A stretch of 32,707 bases of DNA from Hyphomicrobiales bacterium. Lineage in GTDB: Bacteria > Pseudomonadota > Alphaproteobacteria > Rhizobiales > JAJFHB01. Positions 14,819 through 23,081 of this stretch are shown here, piece after piece. Position numbers and translations under genes: made by a program. How positions within the stretch are numbered: position 1 is the stretch's first letter; each line of letters starts with the position of its first letter. The notes under the pieces are model-generated. The model made no database searches. It was given only the letters and a program-made list of their open reading frames with translations, and had not been told where the DNA came from. Where the stretch lies: positions 1 through 32,707 of the forward strand of contig JAJFHL010000203.1 of NCBI GenBank assembly GCA_021775615.1. The letters run 5' to 3'.

Positions 14819-15517
14819 TTACGCCTCCGGCGAACCAATGGTTATGTCGAGATCGGTAAGCCCCTGCACGTGGCCGAGAAGCCGATCGCCCGGCTTGGCC
14901 GGGCCGACGCCCGCGGGCGTTCCGGTGTAGATAAGATCGCCCTCCTCCAGCCGATAGAGGCCGGACAGATGTTCAATCACTTCGGCCACCGACCAGATGA
15001 GATCGGCAACGTCGCCGTCCTGTTTGGTCTCGCCGTTAACCTCAAGCCAGATCCGCCCCTTGTCGATGTGGCCGACATCTTCGACCAGGTGGATTATGCT
15101 CAAGGGCGCCGACTGCACGACGTTCTTGCCGATGTCCCACGGGCGGCCCATTTCCTTGGCCGTCGCCTGCAGGTCGCGGCGCGTCATGTCGAGACCGACC
15201 GCGTAACCGACAATGTGGTCGAGCGCATCGGAGGCGGAAATCCGGATGCCCGGCTTGCCGACAACGGCCACCAGCTCAATCTCCCAGTGATAGTCGTCGG
15301 TCGCCATCGGGTAAGGGATGGTGCTGCCCGTCGGCACCACCGTCTCGCTCCATTTGGTAAAGAAGAACGGCGGTTCGCGATCGGGATCCTTGCCCATTTC
15401 TCTGGCATGGGCCGCGTAGTTGCGGCCGACACAGAACACCCGGCGCACCGGTATCGCCGTGTCGTGGCCGGCGACGCTCGCAATCACCGGATCCTGGGCA
15501 TGAAACATCAAATGCAT
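14819..15517 (-). CDS. Fumarylacetoacetate-hydrolase family protein, probable fumarylpyruvate hydrolase
   Basis: The 232-residue protein has the FAH-family core: VFCVGRNYAAHAREMGK, a metal-ligand pair in WEIELVAVVGK and GYAVGLDMTRRDLQ, and the closing TGTPAGVGPAKPGD. Length and sequence fit single-domain fumarylpyruvate hydrolases of the gentisate pathway (NagK-type), which split fumarylpyruvate into fumarate and pyruvate. The adjacent gentisate 1,2-dioxygenase, only 25 bases upstream in the same direction, supports this. AGGGGTG precedes the ATG. Some relatives act on maleylpyruvate or on other diketo acids. Because no maleylpyruvate isomerase is visible here, direct cleavage of the cis isomer is an alternative. 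Confidence 0.82.
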   Translation of the reverse strand: MHLMFHAQDPVIASVAGHDTAIPVRRVFCVGRNYAAHAREMGKDPDREPPFFFTKWSETVVPTGSTIPYPMATDDYHWEIELVAVVGKPGIRISASDALDHIVGYAVGLDMTRRDLQATAKEMGRPWDIGKNVVQSAPLSIIHLVEDVGHIDKGRIWLEVNGETKQDGDVADLIWSVAEVIEHLSGLYRLEEGDLIYTGTPAGVGPAKPGDRLLGHVQGLTDLDITIGSPEA

Positions 15518-15542
15518 AAATCACCCCTTGTGCGTTGTAAGG

Positions 15543-16610
15543 TCAGTGCCGCGCTTCGCGCCACAGATTGAGTTTTTCCTGAACCGCCTTGTCGGAGAAG
15601 CTGAAGAGCACGAGCTCGTCAGACGCCTCGAAACGGCATGTTGCCCAGGCCGGCACGACGAATATGTCGTCTTCCGCCAGGGCGAATTCCTGATCATCGA
15701 TCCAGGCCGTGCCGGCACCCTCGCAGACCACATAGATTGCGCCGTCGGTGGACTGGACCCGTTTTGTCGTCATGCCTTGAGGCACGAGTTGCGCGAAAGC
15801 GGAAATGGTCGCCATGACGGAACCGGCCGTGGCCGGATTGATGAATTCCATACGGACGCCGAAATGCGGGTCCGGCTCGCTTGCGGCCGCGGTGGCTGCC
15901 AGGCTCGCACGCCACTCGCTGAAGGGGTAGTGGAACAGCGGCTGCGGCCCTTCGGTGACCGCGGCGGTGGTGTCCGCCACCGGCCGCAGGTTGCGGCCGT
16001 AGCGCGCGATCGTGTCGCCGGCGGGCCTGATCTCGGCCTGTACGTTGGCGCCGTCGCCCGAGCCCATGCCTTCGGCGAAGCTGGCGTCCAGCGCCTGAAT
16101 GAGCGGAATATCGAGACCGTCGAGCCAAATCATCGGCTCGCCGGTCCGGTTGCCGTGGTCGTGCCAGTAAAGGCTGGGGGTGAGCACCAGGTCGAAACGC
16201 TGCATCACCGCCCTCTCGCCATTGACGGCGGTGAAGGCGCCCGAGCCCTGCATGACGAAGCGCAGAGCCGACTGGGTGTGGCGGTGCACCGGGGCGGCCT
16301 CACCGGGCAGGATCAGTTGCAGGCCGGCATAAAGGGTGCGGGTGATGCGCGACTGGCCCGGCATTGCCGGATTTTCGAGGATGAGCACCCGGCGTTCCGC
16401 CTCTTCCGCGGTGATCAGGTCCCCGGCCCGCAGGAGATAGTCCCTGGCCGGCCCGTAGGCCCACTTTGCCGGCACCGCCGGCGTGGTCGGCTCGGGCGTC
16501 ACCAGACCGTGCAGCACTTCCCACAGGGGCGCGAGATTATGGGGCTTGAGCTCTTCATAGAAACTCCGCCGCTGCGCCTCGATCTCATTGCTGAGGGTTT
16601 TCGCAGTCAT
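15543..16610 (-). CDS. Gentisate 1,2-dioxygenase (bicupin)
   Basis: The 355-residue bicupin matches gentisate 1,2-dioxygenases in length and motifs. The iron-binding first cupin carries PVHRHTQSALRFVMQG and a later YWHDHGN; the second cupin spans roughly residues 230-350. The enzyme opens gentisate with O2 to maleylpyruvate in the cytoplasm. The ATG at 16610 was chosen over an in-frame TTG five codons upstream because GGAGG lies eight bases ahead of it. It sits between a salicylyl-CoA-hydroxylase-like gene and an FAH hydrolase, an order that spells out ring hydroxylation, ring cleavage and hydrolysis. Related bicupins act on 1-hydroxy-2-naphthoate or salicylate, so the exact substrate rests partly on context. 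Confidence 0.85.
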   Translation of the reverse strand: MTAKTLSNEIEAQRRSFYEELKPHNLAPLWEVLHGLVTPEPTTPAVPAKWAYGPARDYLLRAGDLITAEEAERRVLILENPAMPGQSRITRTLYAGLQLILPGEAAPVHRHTQSALRFVMQGSGAFTAVNGERAVMQRFDLVLTPSLYWHDHGNRTGEPMIWLDGLDIPLIQALDASFAEGMGSGDGANVQAEIRPAGDTIARYGRNLRPVADTTAAVTEGPQPLFHYPFSEWRASLAATAAASEPDPHFGVRMEFINPATAGSVMATISAFAQLVPQGMTTKRVQSTDGAIYVVCEGAGTAWIDDQEFALAEDDIFVVPAWATCRFEASDELVLFSFSDKAVQEKLNLWREARH

Positions 16611-16697
16611 CCTCTCATCCTCCAACCAGTGGTGGCCATGGACGCACGATCAGCGAGGTACACCGCGCTTTTCGTACACCCCATTGAGTTCGCGTCT

Positions 16698-17834
16698 TCA
16701 TCGGCCTGCCACTTGTCTTGCCTGATAGCCGGCCATGAATTTTGGTGCAAGCCGCGCCAGCCGGTCATCACTCAGGCGGCCGCTGCGCCGGGCATAGCTG
16801 ATGGCGAACTCCCATGGCTCAAGCGCCATATGCTCGGCGAACCGTTCATACCACGACGCGCTTTCGTTTGCCGCCGCGACGAGCTTTTCGACAACCGGGC
16901 GGCGGCGCGCCTCGTAGACCTCAAGGGCGGCCGAAACGTCATCGGTACAATCGACCAGCGCGGCGGCAAGTGCGATGGCATCCTCCATGGCAAGCCGGGT
17001 GCCGGATCCGATCGAGAAATGAGCAGTGCGCAGGGCATCTCCCAAAAGCACCTGGTTGCCGACCCACCAGCGCCGGTTCCAGATCTTCGGGAAATTGCGC
17101 CAGGCCGATTTGTTGGAAATCAGCGGGTGCCCATCAAGCTCATGGGCAAAGACCCGGGCGCAGTAGGCCATCGTCTCGGCCTCATTCATGCCGGCCATCC
17201 CGGCACGCTGCCAGGTCTCGTTGTCGGTTTCGACAATGAAGGTGCTGCGGCCGGGCGCATAGCGGTAGTGGTGGGCGTTGAAACTGCCGTGATCGTTCCG
17301 GCGAAAAGCGTGGCTCAGGGTGTCAAAACGCCTGGTCGTGCCGTACCAGATGAACTTGTTGGTGAGCGTCGAAACCGTCGTTCCGAATTCGGCTTCGTGC
17401 CCGGCCCGCACGATCGAGTTCACTCCGTCGGCGCCAACGATCAGATCGGCCTGCCCGAGGTCATCGACCGAAGCGACAACGGTTTCAAACTCCGCCGCAA
17501 GACCAACCGAAAGCAGACGTTCCTGCAGCAGCTTGAGCAACTCCAGGCGGCCGATGGCGGCAAAGCCGATACCGTCCAGCGAGATGCGCTCGCCGCCGTG
17601 GTCCAGGGTCAGGTCGTCCCAGATCTCCATATGCGGCGTGATGTGATCGAAGGTTTCGGGATCGTCCTCGCGCAAAAACTCAAGCGCGCGGTCGGAGAAC
17701 ACAACCCCGAATCCGAAGGTGGCGTCCGCGCTGTTCTGCTCGACAATGCGTATCTCCGCATCGGGGCGCGCGCGTTTCAGCAGATAGGCAAAATAAAGAC
17801 CCGCAGGCCCTGCTCCAACCACCACGCAGCGCAT
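16698..17834 (-). CDS. Stand-alone FAD monooxygenase of the salicylyl-CoA 5-hydroxylase / 2-aminobenzoyl-CoA monooxygenase type
   Basis: This 378-residue flavoprotein has the FAD-binding GAGPAGLYF at the N-terminus, ADLIVGADGVNSIVR in the middle and [18 protein letters not shown] near residue 270. It is clearly homologous to residues 1-380 of the fused hydroxylase/reductase at 23863-26154 (shared segments include FGFGVVFSD, NKFIW and STFIVET.NETW) but has no OYE domain. Known relatives hydroxylate salicylyl-CoA at C5 to gentisyl-CoA. Adjacent gentisate dioxygenase and a divergent thioesterase make that the best assignment. AGAGGG lies seven bases before the ATG at 17834; a TTG one codon earlier is the alternative. 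It probably begins the minus-strand unit that runs through the Liv transporter genes. Confidence 0.8.
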   Translation of the reverse strand: MRCVVVGAGPAGLYFAYLLKRARPDAEIRIVEQNSADATFGFGVVFSDRALEFLREDDPETFDHITPHMEIWDDLTLDHGGERISLDGIGFAAIGRLELLKLLQERLLSVGLAAEFETVVASVDDLGQADLIVGADGVNSIVRAGHEAEFGTTVSTLTNKFIWYGTTRRFDTLSHAFRRNDHGSFNAHHYRYAPGRSTFIVETDNETWQRAGMAGMNEAETMAYCARVFAHELDGHPLISNKSAWRNFPKIWNRRWWVGNQVLLGDALRTAHFSIGSGTRLAMEDAIALAAALVDCTDDVSAALEVYEARRRPVVEKLVAAANESASWYERFAEHMALEPWEFAISYARRSGRLSDDRLARLAPKFMAGYQARQVAGR

Positions 17835-18023
17835 CAACCGGCCCTCTTCATCATGGCGCTCAGGTCAAGCAGGCCTGTCTTAAACAGTGCAGCTTCGCCC
17901 GGCACACGGCCCTCAAATCGCCTCCCGGGCACACCCGGTACACGCTCTTTCCGCAGATCAGGTTGCGAAGCGCCCGAGTTGGCCGCATAAGACCGGGCAA
18001 TCAATATCGAAGAGCACTGCACC
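17835..18023. promoter_or_regulatory. Divergent promoter region between hydroxylase and thioesterase
   Basis: These 189 bases separate the divergent FAD hydroxylase (minus) and thioesterase (plus) genes and must hold both promoters. A short inverted repeat CCGGG-CACA-CCCGG (around 17926-17939) is visible. I could not assign confident -35/-10 boxes or a regulator site, and no regulator gene lies next to this region. Confidence 0.35.
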
Positions 18024-18473
18024 ATGAAGTCAAGCTCCCCCGAACAGGGAAACAGCACGGTCATTGCGAACCGTGCCTTTACCGTCGAATGGGGCGAGTG
18101 CGATCCCCTGGGCATCATCTTCTACCCGACGTACTTTCGCTGGATCGATGCGTCCTCCCATGTGCTGTTCGGCCTCGTCGGACATGATATGCGCTCGCTG
18201 AGGGCCACCTTCGGGCTCGAGGGGCCGGTCATCGTCGATGCCGGCGCCAGGTTCATGCGGCCTGTCTCCTACGGCGACGAGATCGAAGCATCCGCATGGG
18301 TCGGCGTGTGGAACGAGAAGACGTTTCGGGTCGAACACCGGTTCGCCTGCGGCGGCGAACCGGTCTGTTCGGGCCATGAACTGCGCGCCTGGGCAATGCC
18401 CGACGAGGCCAGCCCAACCGGCATAAAGGCGGCGGCGATTCCCGATGCGTTCAAGAGCCTGTTCCAAAACTAG
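18024..18473 (+). CDS. Hot-dog acyl-CoA thioesterase (4-hydroxybenzoyl-CoA thioesterase type)
   Basis: The 149-residue hot-dog protein carries the 4-HBT active-site block VEWGECDPLGIIFYPTYF, with D27 in the position of the catalytic aspartate, then ARFMRPVSYGDEIEASAWV and EHRFACGGE. The family hydrolyses aromatic or fatty acyl-CoA thioesters. It is divergent from the salicylyl-CoA-hydroxylase-like gene and next to gentisate genes, so I infer gentisyl-CoA hydrolysis to gentisate. It could also serve as a general release valve for aryl-CoA from the neighbouring operon. Its stop overlaps the convergent stop of the Rid-family gene by a few bases. GAAGAG before the ATG is a weak ribosome-binding site. 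Confidence 0.83.
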   Translation: MKSSSPEQGNSTVIANRAFTVEWGECDPLGIIFYPTYFRWIDASSHVLFGLVGHDMRSLRATFGLEGPVIVDAGARFMRPVSYGDEIEASAWVGVWNEKTFRVEHRFACGGEPVCSGHELRAWAMPDEASPTGIKAAAIPDAFKSLFQN

Positions 18474-18877
18474 AACACCGCCGTCGATTCAATCTCGACC
18501 TTGGCCCTGTCCTCCACCAGCGCAGAGACCTCGACAACCGCCATGGCCGGGAAATTGGTGCCCAGAATGTCCTTGTAGGTCTGGCCGACCCCCTGCAGAT
18601 TGGCGAGATACTCCTTCTTGTCGGTGACGTACCAGGTCATGCGCACGAGATGTTCGGGACCGGCTCCCGCTTCCTCGAGCAGCGCACGCGTATTGCGCAG
18701 CGTCTGGGCGAACTGATCGACGAAGTCGTCGCTAACGAAACGGCCTTCCGGATCCATCCCCACCTGGCCGGCGACGAACACCATCCGGCCCTCGGCCGCC
18801 ATGGCATGAGAATACCCCTTCGGCCGCGGCCAGCCTTCGGGAAGAACCGGGCTGGGAAGTGTCTCTCTATCAGTCAT
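18470..18877 (-). CDS. RidA/YjgF-family protein lacking the catalytic arginine
   Basis: This 135-residue protein has the Rid fold signatures (VFVAGQVGMDPEG, VRMTWYVTD and FPAMAVVEVSALVEDRAKVEIE). In enamine/imine deaminases of the RidA group the last block reads FPARS, with the arginine binding the substrate carboxylate. Here that residue is M112. It therefore resembles Rid subfamilies without proven imine-deaminase activity. It is the last gene of the anthranilate/salicylyl-CoA-type operon, where an aminocyclohexene-carboxyl-CoA intermediate would have its carboxylate masked by CoA. I infer a role in handling a nitrogen-bearing or enol intermediate. AGAGAGAGGC precedes the ATG. Confidence 0.8.
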   Translation of the reverse strand: MTDRETLPSPVLPEGWPRPKGYSHAMAAEGRMVFVAGQVGMDPEGRFVSDDFVDQFAQTLRNTRALLEEAGAGPEHLVRMTWYVTDKKEYLANLQGVGQTYKDILGTNFPAMAVVEVSALVEDRAKVEIESTAVF

Positions 18878-18917
18878 AAAGCCTCTCTCTTGATGAATTT
18901 GCCGATGCGCAACTCGT

Positions 18918-20528
18918 TCAATCGATATCGCGCAGCTTGAAACGCTGCAGTTTGCCGGTCTGGGTACGCGGCAGCTTTTCCAGGAAAGTGATTTCGCGCG
19001 GATATTTATAGGGTGCGACCGTCCGCTTCACATGGTCCTGCAGGACCTGCGCCATTTCCGCCGTGTCGTCGGGCACGTCGTTCAGAACCACATAGGCTTT
19101 GACGATGTGGCCTCGGTCCGGATCCGGCTTGCCGATGACGCCGCATTCGGAAACCGCATCGTGGGTGAGCAGGGCGTTTTCGACCTCGGGGCCGGAAATG
19201 TTGTAGCCCGACGATATGATCATGTCGTCGGAGCGCGCCTGGTACCAGAAGTAGCCGTCCTCATCCTGGATCATGGTGTCGCCGGTGAGGTTCCAGCCGT
19301 TGCAGACATACTCGCGCTGCCGGTCGTCGGCCAGATAACGGCATCCGGTCGGCCCTTTCACTGCCAGTCTGCCGGGTGTGCCGCGCGGCGCTTCCACACC
19401 CCCCTCATCGAGGATGCAGGCGCTGTAGCCCGGCACCGGCAGCCCGGTGGCGCCGACCCGGATCTGATCGCCGGCGGACGTGATGAAGACATGCAGCAGT
19501 TCGGTCGCGCCCAGCCCGTCTATGAGGCTCAGCCCCAACTGATCGCGCACAGCTTCGAATGTCGCCTTGGGCAAATGCTCGCCGGCGGACACACCTTTCT
19601 TCAGCGACGTCAGATCGAACTGATCCGCCTTCGCCAGCATGGCGCGGTAGGCGGTCGGCGCGGTGAAACAGATTGTGGCGCGGTGCGTCTCGATGGCCGC
19701 CAGCAGCGCCTCCGGCGGCGCGGCCTCAAGAAGCAGTGTCGCGGCGCCTGCATGCATCGGGAACAGCGCCAGACCGCCCAGCCCGAAGGTGAAGGCCAGT
19801 GGCGGGCTGCCGCAGAAGACGTCGTCCGGTTCGGGTTGCAGCACCTGGGCCGAGAACCCATCGCAGATCGCAAGCATGTCGCGGTGGAAATGCATGGTGC
19901 CTTTCGGAGTGCCGGTTGTTCCCGATGTGAAGGCGATCAGGCAGAGGTCATCGGCGGCGCTGTCGAATGGCTCGAAGGATGCCGGTTTGTCCGCCATCAG
20001 CGCTTCCAGTGATCCTTCACCGCTGGAATTGAACCAGCCGACCTGTTTCAGCACCGCAGTGCTCTCCAGTGTGCGGGCCATCTCTTCGCTGAGGCGCTCA
20101 TCGCACAGCGCCAGTGCGATCTGCGCTTTCTCGGCAATGATGGAAAGTTCCTTGGCGCGCAGGAGCGGCATGGTGCCGACGGCAATGCCGCCGGCCTTGA
20201 TCACCGCCATATAGGCAATGACCATCATCGGATTGTTGGCGGAACGCAGCAGCACACGGTTTCCCGGGATAACGCCGAAATCATCGACCAGCACATGGGC
20301 CAGCCGGTTCACCTGTTCGGCCACCTGGGCATAGGTCAATGTCGTTTCGGGCGTCATCAGGGCAACGCGATCACCCTTCCCTTCCTCCACCCAGCGATCG
20401 ACGAAGCGGGTGACGCAGTTGAGCCGGTCGGGATAGTGATAGGCGGCATGCGACAGGTCGATCTCGGGCCACTGCTCGCGCGGCGGCAGGTTGTCTTTGG
20501 CAAATGTATCGTTCAGCGGCTTCGACAT
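18918..20528 (-). CDS. Aryl-CoA ligase of the benzoate/2-aminobenzoate-CoA ligase type
   Basis: This 536-residue AMP-forming ligase has the P-loop-like AFTSGTTGTPKGTMHFHRD (about 199-217), the hinge and CoA-side block SSGYNISGPEVENALL, and the C-terminal catalytic lysine in PRTQTGKLQRFKLRD (K526). Sequence style and length match benzoate-CoA and 2-aminobenzoate-CoA ligases. It would activate anthranilate or a related ortho-substituted benzoate with ATP and CoA in the cytoplasm, supplying both the fused hydroxylase of its own operon and, possibly, the stand-alone hydroxylase next door. It starts 7 bases after the stop of the acyl-CoA dehydrogenase and is followed after 40 bases by the Rid protein. 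Confidence 0.85.
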   Translation of the reverse strand: MSKPLNDTFAKDNLPPREQWPEIDLSHAAYHYPDRLNCVTRFVDRWVEEGKGDRVALMTPETTLTYAQVAEQVNRLAHVLVDDFGVIPGNRVLLRSANNPMMVIAYMAVIKAGGIAVGTMPLLRAKELSIIAEKAQIALALCDERLSEEMARTLESTAVLKQVGWFNSSGEGSLEALMADKPASFEPFDSAADDLCLIAFTSGTTGTPKGTMHFHRDMLAICDGFSAQVLQPEPDDVFCGSPPLAFTFGLGGLALFPMHAGAATLLLEAAPPEALLAAIETHRATICFTAPTAYRAMLAKADQFDLTSLKKGVSAGEHLPKATFEAVRDQLGLSLIDGLGATELLHVFITSAGDQIRVGATGLPVPGYSACILDEGGVEAPRGTPGRLAVKGPTGCRYLADDRQREYVCNGWNLTGDTMIQDEDGYFWYQARSDDMIISSGYNISGPEVENALLTHDAVSECGVIGKPDPDRGHIVKAYVVLNDVPDDTAEMAQVLQDHVKRTVAPYKYPREITFLEKLPRTQTGKLQRFKLRDID

Positions 20529-20535
20529 GTCGCCC

Positions 20536-21714
20536 TCACCCGATTTCGCCCAAGCGGTTGTCGAGGGTCTGGCGCGCGATGATCAGCTGTTGCACCTCAC
20601 TTGCGCCCTCGTAAATGCGCAGCGCCCGGATGTCGCGGTAGAGCTCTTCGACCTTGACCCCCTTCTTGACGCCAAGCCCGCCATGCAACTGGACCGCCTC
20701 GTCGATCACCTTCTGGGCGGTTTCGGTGGCGAAGAGCTTGGCCATCGAGGCTTCGCGGGTGACGCGCTCGGCGCCCTGGTCCTTGGCCCAGGCGGCGCGG
20801 TAGATCAGCAACGCCGCCGCATCGATGCCCAGCGCCATATCGGCGATCTTGGCCTGGGGAATCTGCAGGTCGGCAAGCGCGGCATTGCCGATCATGCGCG
20901 AGCGCGCGTGATCGACGGCTTCGTCGAGGGCGCGCCGGGCAAAGCCGAGCGCGGCGGCGCCGACAGTGGAGCGGAACACATCAAGGGTCGCCATGGCGAT
21001 CTTGAAGCCCTGGCCCTCCTCGCCGAGAAGATTGTCCAGCGGCACCCGGCAGTCTTCGAAAGCGAGCCGAGCCAACGGATGCGGGGCAATGACGTCAAGC
21101 CGTTCAGCGACGGCCAGGCCCGGGGTGTCGGCCGGCACGACGATGGCCGACAGGCCGCGCGTCCCGGGCGCATCGCTGGTGCGGGCGAAGACAACATAGC
21201 GGTCGGCGATGCCGCCGTTCGATATCCAGGTCTTCTCGCCGTTGAGAACGAATTCACCGCCCTCCTCGCGGGCTGTGAGTTCGATTGCCGCGGCATCGGA
21301 CCCGGCTTTCGGCTCAGTCAGGGCAAAGGCGGCCAACGCCTCACCCTTGGCAACCGGCGGCAGCAGAGCGGACATCTGCTCCTTCGAGCCGAACAGGCAT
21401 ATGGGGCCTGATCCGAGCCCCTGCATGGCGAAGGCGAAATCGGCAAGGGCATGATGCCGCGCGAGGGTTTCGCGTATGATGCACAATGACCGGACATCAA
21501 GCTGGTTGCGGGCGCCGCCATAGGGCGCGATCACCGAATGGCGCAGAAAGCCGGCAGCACCCAGCTCGCGGACCAGGGCACGGCACGCATCGTCTTCGCT
21601 GCCGGAGTGGGCGAGATCGTCCACATGGGCCGACGCCCAGGCATCGATGGCCGAGGCCAGCTCACGGTGACGGGGTTCGAAGAACGGCCAGTCGAGGAAG
21701 CTGCGGTCCGGCAT
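20536..21714 (-). CDS. Acyl-CoA dehydrogenase
   Basis: The 392-residue protein is a standard acyl-CoA dehydrogenase: [34 protein letters not shown], and the catalytic glutamate E369 in [41 protein letters not shown] is the FAD-contact region. In this operon it would oxidise a saturated cyclic or open-chain CoA thioester formed after ring reduction, or serve the first step of beta-oxidation of the product. Its ATG abuts the stop of the crotonase gene with no intervening base, and its stop is 7 bases from the ligase start. Its acyl-chain preference cannot be read. Confidence 0.87.
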   Translation of the reverse strand: MPDRSFLDWPFFEPRHRELASAIDAWASAHVDDLAHSGSEDDACRALVRELGAAGFLRHSVIAPYGGARNQLDVRSLCIIRETLARHHALADFAFAMQGLGSGPICLFGSKEQMSALLPPVAKGEALAAFALTEPKAGSDAAAIELTAREEGGEFVLNGEKTWISNGGIADRYVVFARTSDAPGTRGLSAIVVPADTPGLAVAERLDVIAPHPLARLAFEDCRVPLDNLLGEEGQGFKIAMATLDVFRSTVGAAALGFARRALDEAVDHARSRMIGNAALADLQIPQAKIADMALGIDAAALLIYRAAWAKDQGAERVTREASMAKLFATETAQKVIDEAVQLHGGLGVKKGVKVEELYRDIRALRIYEGASEVQQLIIARQTLDNRLGEIG

Positions 21715-22527
21715 CTAGTTGCCCTCGAACTCTGGTTCGCGTTTCTCCGCGAAAGCCTCGAAGGCACGGGTGAAGTCCCCGGTGGCCATGCAGACCGCCT
21801 GGGCACGGGCTTCCGCCTCTATCGCCTCGTCGATGCTCATGTCCCATTCTTCATGCAGCATGCGCTTGGTGATGCCGTGCGCGAACGAGGGGCCCGTCGC
21901 CAGGATTTCTGCCATGGCACGGGCTTCGCCCAAAACATCTTCGGAAGAGCACAGGCGGTTGTAAAAACCCCAGCGTTCCGCCTCCTCGCCTTTCATTACG
22001 CGTCCGGAATAAAGCAGTTCGGCAGCGCGGCCGTGGCCGATAATGCGCGGCAGCATCGCGCAGGCGCCCATATCGCATCCGGCCAGGCCAACCCGCACGA
22101 ACAGGAACGCCACCTTGGAGTTCGCGGTGCCATATCTGAGGTCTGACCCCATGGCGAGGCAGGCGCCGGCGCCGACACAGATGCCGTCGATGGCAGCGAC
22201 AATCGGCTGCGGGCAGGCCCGCATGGCCTTGACCACCGCCCCGGTCATGCGGGTGAATTTCAGAAGATCCGGCATCGCCATTTTTGTCAGCGGCTCGATG
22301 ATCTCGAACACGTCTCCGCCGGCGCAGAAGTTGCCGTCCGCTCCGGTGAGTACGATGGACTTGATATCGGGGTCGTGGCGCAAGGCCTCGAAGGTGTCGC
22401 GCAGTTCGGCGTAGGACTCGAATGTCAGCGGATTCTTCTTCTCCGGCCGGTCGATGGTGATCTGCGCCACGGCGCCGTCCACCTGCCAGCGAAAGTGCTC
22501 CGCCTTGTAATCCGTCATTCTTGTCAT
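21715..22527 (-). CDS. Enoyl-CoA hydratase/crotonase-family protein lacking both hydratase glutamates
   Basis: The 270-residue crotonase has the oxyanion-hole segments [10 protein letters not shown] and [16 protein letters not shown]. The two glutamates of true enoyl-CoA hydratases (E144 and E164 of rat crotonase) are replaced here by C123 (GAGAC) and R145 (FLFVRVGL). An aspartate, D152 in [12 protein letters not shown], sits at or next to the place where MenB/BadI-type and 4-chlorobenzoyl-CoA-dehalogenase-type crotonases carry a functional aspartate. It is therefore probably not a simple hydratase; ring opening of a beta-keto cyclic CoA is a fitting alternative. I chose the ATG at 22527, with AAGGGG eight bases upstream; a GTG at 22530 and an ATG at 22518 are other options. 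Confidence 0.82.
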   Translation of the reverse strand: MTRMTDYKAEHFRWQVDGAVAQITIDRPEKKNPLTFESYAELRDTFEALRHDPDIKSIVLTGADGNFCAGGDVFEIIEPLTKMAMPDLLKFTRMTGAVVKAMRACPQPIVAAIDGICVGAGACLAMGSDLRYGTANSKVAFLFVRVGLAGCDMGACAMLPRIIGHGRAAELLYSGRVMKGEEAERWGFYNRLCSSEDVLGEARAMAEILATGPSFAHGITKRMLHEEWDMSIDEAIEAEARAQAVCMATGDFTRAFEAFAEKREPEFEGN

Positions 22528-22565
22528 CACTGCATCCCCTTAATGCGTGTCCCTACGGCGTGCCC

Positions 22566-23081
22566 CTACTGTGCACTCTTGGCGGCGCCGGGCATCTTCA
22601 AGACCGTGTCCTTCAGGGCGCCCAGCTGGCCCGTCAATTGTTCCTGTTCGTGCTCATCGAGCCCCGACATGAGCTCGCGGATCCATTCTTCATGGACTTC
22701 CGCCATGGTCTCGAATGCGGCACGGCCCTTCTCGCTGAGCCCGATGACCCGGGAACGGCGGTCGCTTGGATGCGCAATGCGCTCTACCAGGCCTTCGCGC
22801 GCCAGACGGTCGGTGAGACCGGTGATGTTGCCGCCGGTCACCATCAGGTTCTTGCCGAGCTGGCTCATGGTCATGGCGCGCTCGGGACTGCGATAGAGTT
22901 GCGCCATGAAGTCAAACTTGGCGAGCGACATGTCGAAACGGGCGCGCAGCCGGCGGCCGATTTCCGCTTCAATCAGAGTCACACAGGAGAACAACCTCAA
23001 CCAAAGTCTCACACTGGCCTTGGCGCCGGATCCGGCATCCTCGTAGTCGTGGATCGCAGCCGAAGTATCTGGGTTTTGCAT
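22566..23081 (-). CDS. MarR-family transcriptional regulator
   Basis: The 171-residue protein has a MarR winged helix-turn-helix: MTMSQLGKNLMVTGGNITGL as recognition region and the wing AHPSDRRSRVIGLSEKG, between N- and C-terminal dimerisation helices. The ATG at 23081 shares its A with the stop of the SDR gene (TGATG), so the two are translationally coupled; a longer in-frame start upstream is rejected. MarR proteins in aromatic operons usually repress and are released by an aryl-CoA or free acid. The likely target is the divergent region 26155-26320, where an inverted repeat overlaps a predicted promoter. Lying inside the operon it would regulate itself. Confidence 0.87.
   Translation of the reverse strand: MQNPDTSAAIHDYEDAGSGAKASVRLWLRLFSCVTLIEAEIGRRLRARFDMSLAKFDFMAQLYRSPERAMTMSQLGKNLMVTGGNITGLTDRLAREGLVERIAHPSDRRSRVIGLSEKGRAAFETMAEVHEEWIRELMSGLDEHEQEQLTGQLGALKDTVLKMPGAAKSAQ

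Noticed and set aside
16640-16681. GTACACC repeated twice upstream of gentisate dioxygenase
   Set aside because: Two 7-base direct repeats within an operon spacer are not enough to claim a regulator site.
15528-17990. An 820-codon open frame on the plus strand
   Set aside because: It runs antisense to gentisate dioxygenase and the FAD hydroxylase, which have clear family motifs. The product is a His/Arg/Gly-rich sequence with no recognisable domain, typical of the antisense frame of GC-rich genes.
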